Shown here one piece after another: positions 54,601 to 57,600 of a stretch of 64,000 nucleotides of DNA. The notes under the pieces are model-generated. The model ran no database searches. It was given only the letters and a program-made list of their open reading frames with translations, and was not told the origin of the DNA. The translations under genes were made by a program, and so were the position numbers. Source of the DNA: Apostichopus japonicus (taxonomy: Eukaryota; Echinodermata; Holothuroidea; Aspidochirotida; Stichopodidae); contig NC_092564.1 of assembly GCF_037975245.1 (NCBI RefSeq), positions 23,982,984 to 24,046,983 of the forward strand, written 5' to 3'. Position 1 is the stretch's first letter. Each line of letters begins with the position of its first letter.

Positions 54601-57600
54601 ATGTAAATTTATCTTGTAGAGATGTCTGCAGTTTATTTCGTTAAGAAAAATGGATGCATACTTTAAAGGAGATATGTTTAATATCTTAGAAAATAATTAA
54701 AAATGATATTACATAGATATTATAAATGGGATTTATCTTAAAATGAGATACCTCAAAGATTAATTTAAATAGCTACGATGATTTACCTCGAACGATAAGA
54801 TGTTAAAAGTATCTTAAAGAATGTAACTCAAGTTTATACAAAACCTCAAATTTAAGGAATGCTTTATAATAAAATACTATGTCAAATTACCTTAATAAAG
54901 GTATTCATCAGTTGATCTTTCAAAGTTATTTTTAATTATCTTAAGTGATATAATTATCTGTGGTAATGCCTTTTTACAAGTAAAAAACATTTTCCTTAAT
55001 TTTAATGCAAATGATAGGATGTATGAAGTTAACAGATTTGAGTGTAGAGGTAAAAATTCAGACCATTGTTGTTTTAGTATAGAAGACATTTTTATTGATG
55101 TCTAGTGTCAGGAACGAGGTGCTCAATTTTCCTATTTCCATCTATTAATTTTATCCAAAGTCCAGTTACTCTTGAAAACCCATTCCATGCTCTCAGTACG
55201 GCAATTTAAAGGATTCAAGTCTTAAATTAACGGAATGATGTCATCTTCAACATCTTCATTGCATATTCCAAAGAATATCATTTAAAAACGTTTTTCTGCT
55301 GTTTTTCCTCTGTTTGTAGAATTTTTCATCACAGAACAACAAGATACAGAACAACCACTGTTTACGAAACTTTGATTTATCCGAGTACAGACTAGTAATG
55401 AATGACCTCGGTGTGCACATCTACCAGATGCTGGTCAGAATCATTGAGAACAAACTACAACCAATGATCTGTAAGTAAATATGTCACCCTTTAAGTACGA
55501 TACCAACTATGATACCTACATAACAATATAGTAAGGAGAGAGGTAAGACCTCAAGTACCCCCCACCTCCCCTCTTCTCCTTACTCCACCCTTTCCAATAG
55601 TAAATATGATACCTACATAACTATATAGTAAGGAACAAGGTAGGACCTTAAGTACCCCCCACCTCCCCTCTTCTCCTTACTCCACTCTCTCCAATAATAA
55701 ATATGATACCTACATAACAGTATAGTAAGGAGCAAGGTAGGACCTCAAGTACCCCCTGCCTCCCCTCTTCTCCTTACTCCACCCTTTCCAATAGTAAATA
55801 TGATACCTACATAACTATATAGTAAGGAACAAGGTAGGACCTCAAGTACCCCCCACCTCCCCTCTTCTCCTTACTCCACCCTTTCCAATAGTAAATATGA
55901 TACCTACATAACTATATAGTAAGGAGCAAGGTAGGACCTTAAGTACCCCCCACCTCCCCTCTTCTCCTTACTCCACCCTTTCCAATAGTAAATATAATAC
56001 CTACATAACTATATAGTAAGGAGCAAGGTAGGACCTCAAGTACCCCCCACCTCCCCTCTTCTCCTTACTCCACCCTCTCCAATAGTGTATTATAAAAGAG
56101 CATATATTTGATGCCACTTCATTATTCAAACAGGCTTCCTAAGTATTATGTTAGAACTTTAGCAATGGTATCTTGGACAATAAAATACCTTGCATTAGAG
56201 TCACTCTCTCTTCACATCTCCCCCAACCTCCCCCAACCCCCCCCCCCCAAAAAAAAAGTGTTTTAACCTGATGATGAAGGAATCTTTCAGCAATGGAAGT
56301 AGAGATTATTTCGGGAGTTATAAGTTATAAGTCAAGGGTCTTGGGATTTGTTTCAAAGCTAAATGTAGGTGTGTAAAACTATCATCTTATTTGTTATGTG
56401 TTCTGCTGTTGCTGTTCACTGATAATAGTGATAATTGATAATTGTCTCTGTTTAATATTGAATGGGTTCATGGACTCTGTGCAATGGTGTATATCTAGCC
56501 TTACTTGTAGTCTTGTTCATCGTGGCCATAAAAATGACATTGTTTTTTCACTTTGTTTCACCCTTACAGTGCCTGCCATGCTAGAAAGCGACATGGCTGG
56601 ACTAGCACCAACCAAGTCAAGATCGGATGGAGAATCTCGCAATATATCCATAGATTCTTTGATCAAGCAGGTTTGTCAACACTAATATGTTCACTTTCGT
56701 TGGAGAAGATTTCTCTTACCTATTACCCCGTCCCTCCCCTTCCTGGAATAGCACAACCAAATCAAGAACGGTTGGAAAATGCTTTATTTATAATATGGCA
56801 ACTTTAGCTTCAGATAACAAGTATGAAAGAAAGCCAGAGATAGTTCAAAGTCAATGAGTTACCATGGCAACATTGATTTCTGACCTATTTGTTGTGTTTA
56901 TTTCAGCTGTCGACCCATTTAACGACCATGAACAGGCACGGTATGGATCCAGAGGTTATCCGACAAATCATCAAGCAGGTAAGATACCAACCACTTCTTT
57001 CTCCTCTCCCTTGTTGAGATGACATCAGAAGATGATGACTTTAAAGTTCACATCTGCATACATGTGGTCCTTTAAGGGGGGGGGGGAAGGGGGGAGAGGG
57101 GTATTGCAATTGGTTGCAGGTGGTTATGAGGTTAACAATGAGGAGGGTGGCAGAAAGGGTTCGTGTTTATCTCACGTCCCTTTGATGCTATCACTAATTG
57201 ACTTATGAAACTAATTTTTGTAACGATTTGTTGATAACTCTGACAGCAAGGATCATGAGTAACACATGAAATCAAAGATTCTTAATATGCTGATTGTTTT
57301 ATCACTTTGTGATCACCCTGCTCATTAACCTAATCAGTATGCTGTGCTTGTATTTTGTTCATTGTAGTTTCTGTTACTTGTCGTTCAGCCTCGAAACGTC
57401 AGGCCCACTTACCTTTACACATACTCTGACACAGGCTCTTTAGTGGATAAGCAGTTTGCTACCAGTTTTTATTTGAATTTGTTTATCATATTTGATACCC
57501 ATCTTTAATCTGACAGTTCAGAAACCCAAGAAAAGCTAAGAATATCGGGTAGAATAATGAATATTAAGAGACAGCTGGTTCAGTTATGAATTTCCACATT

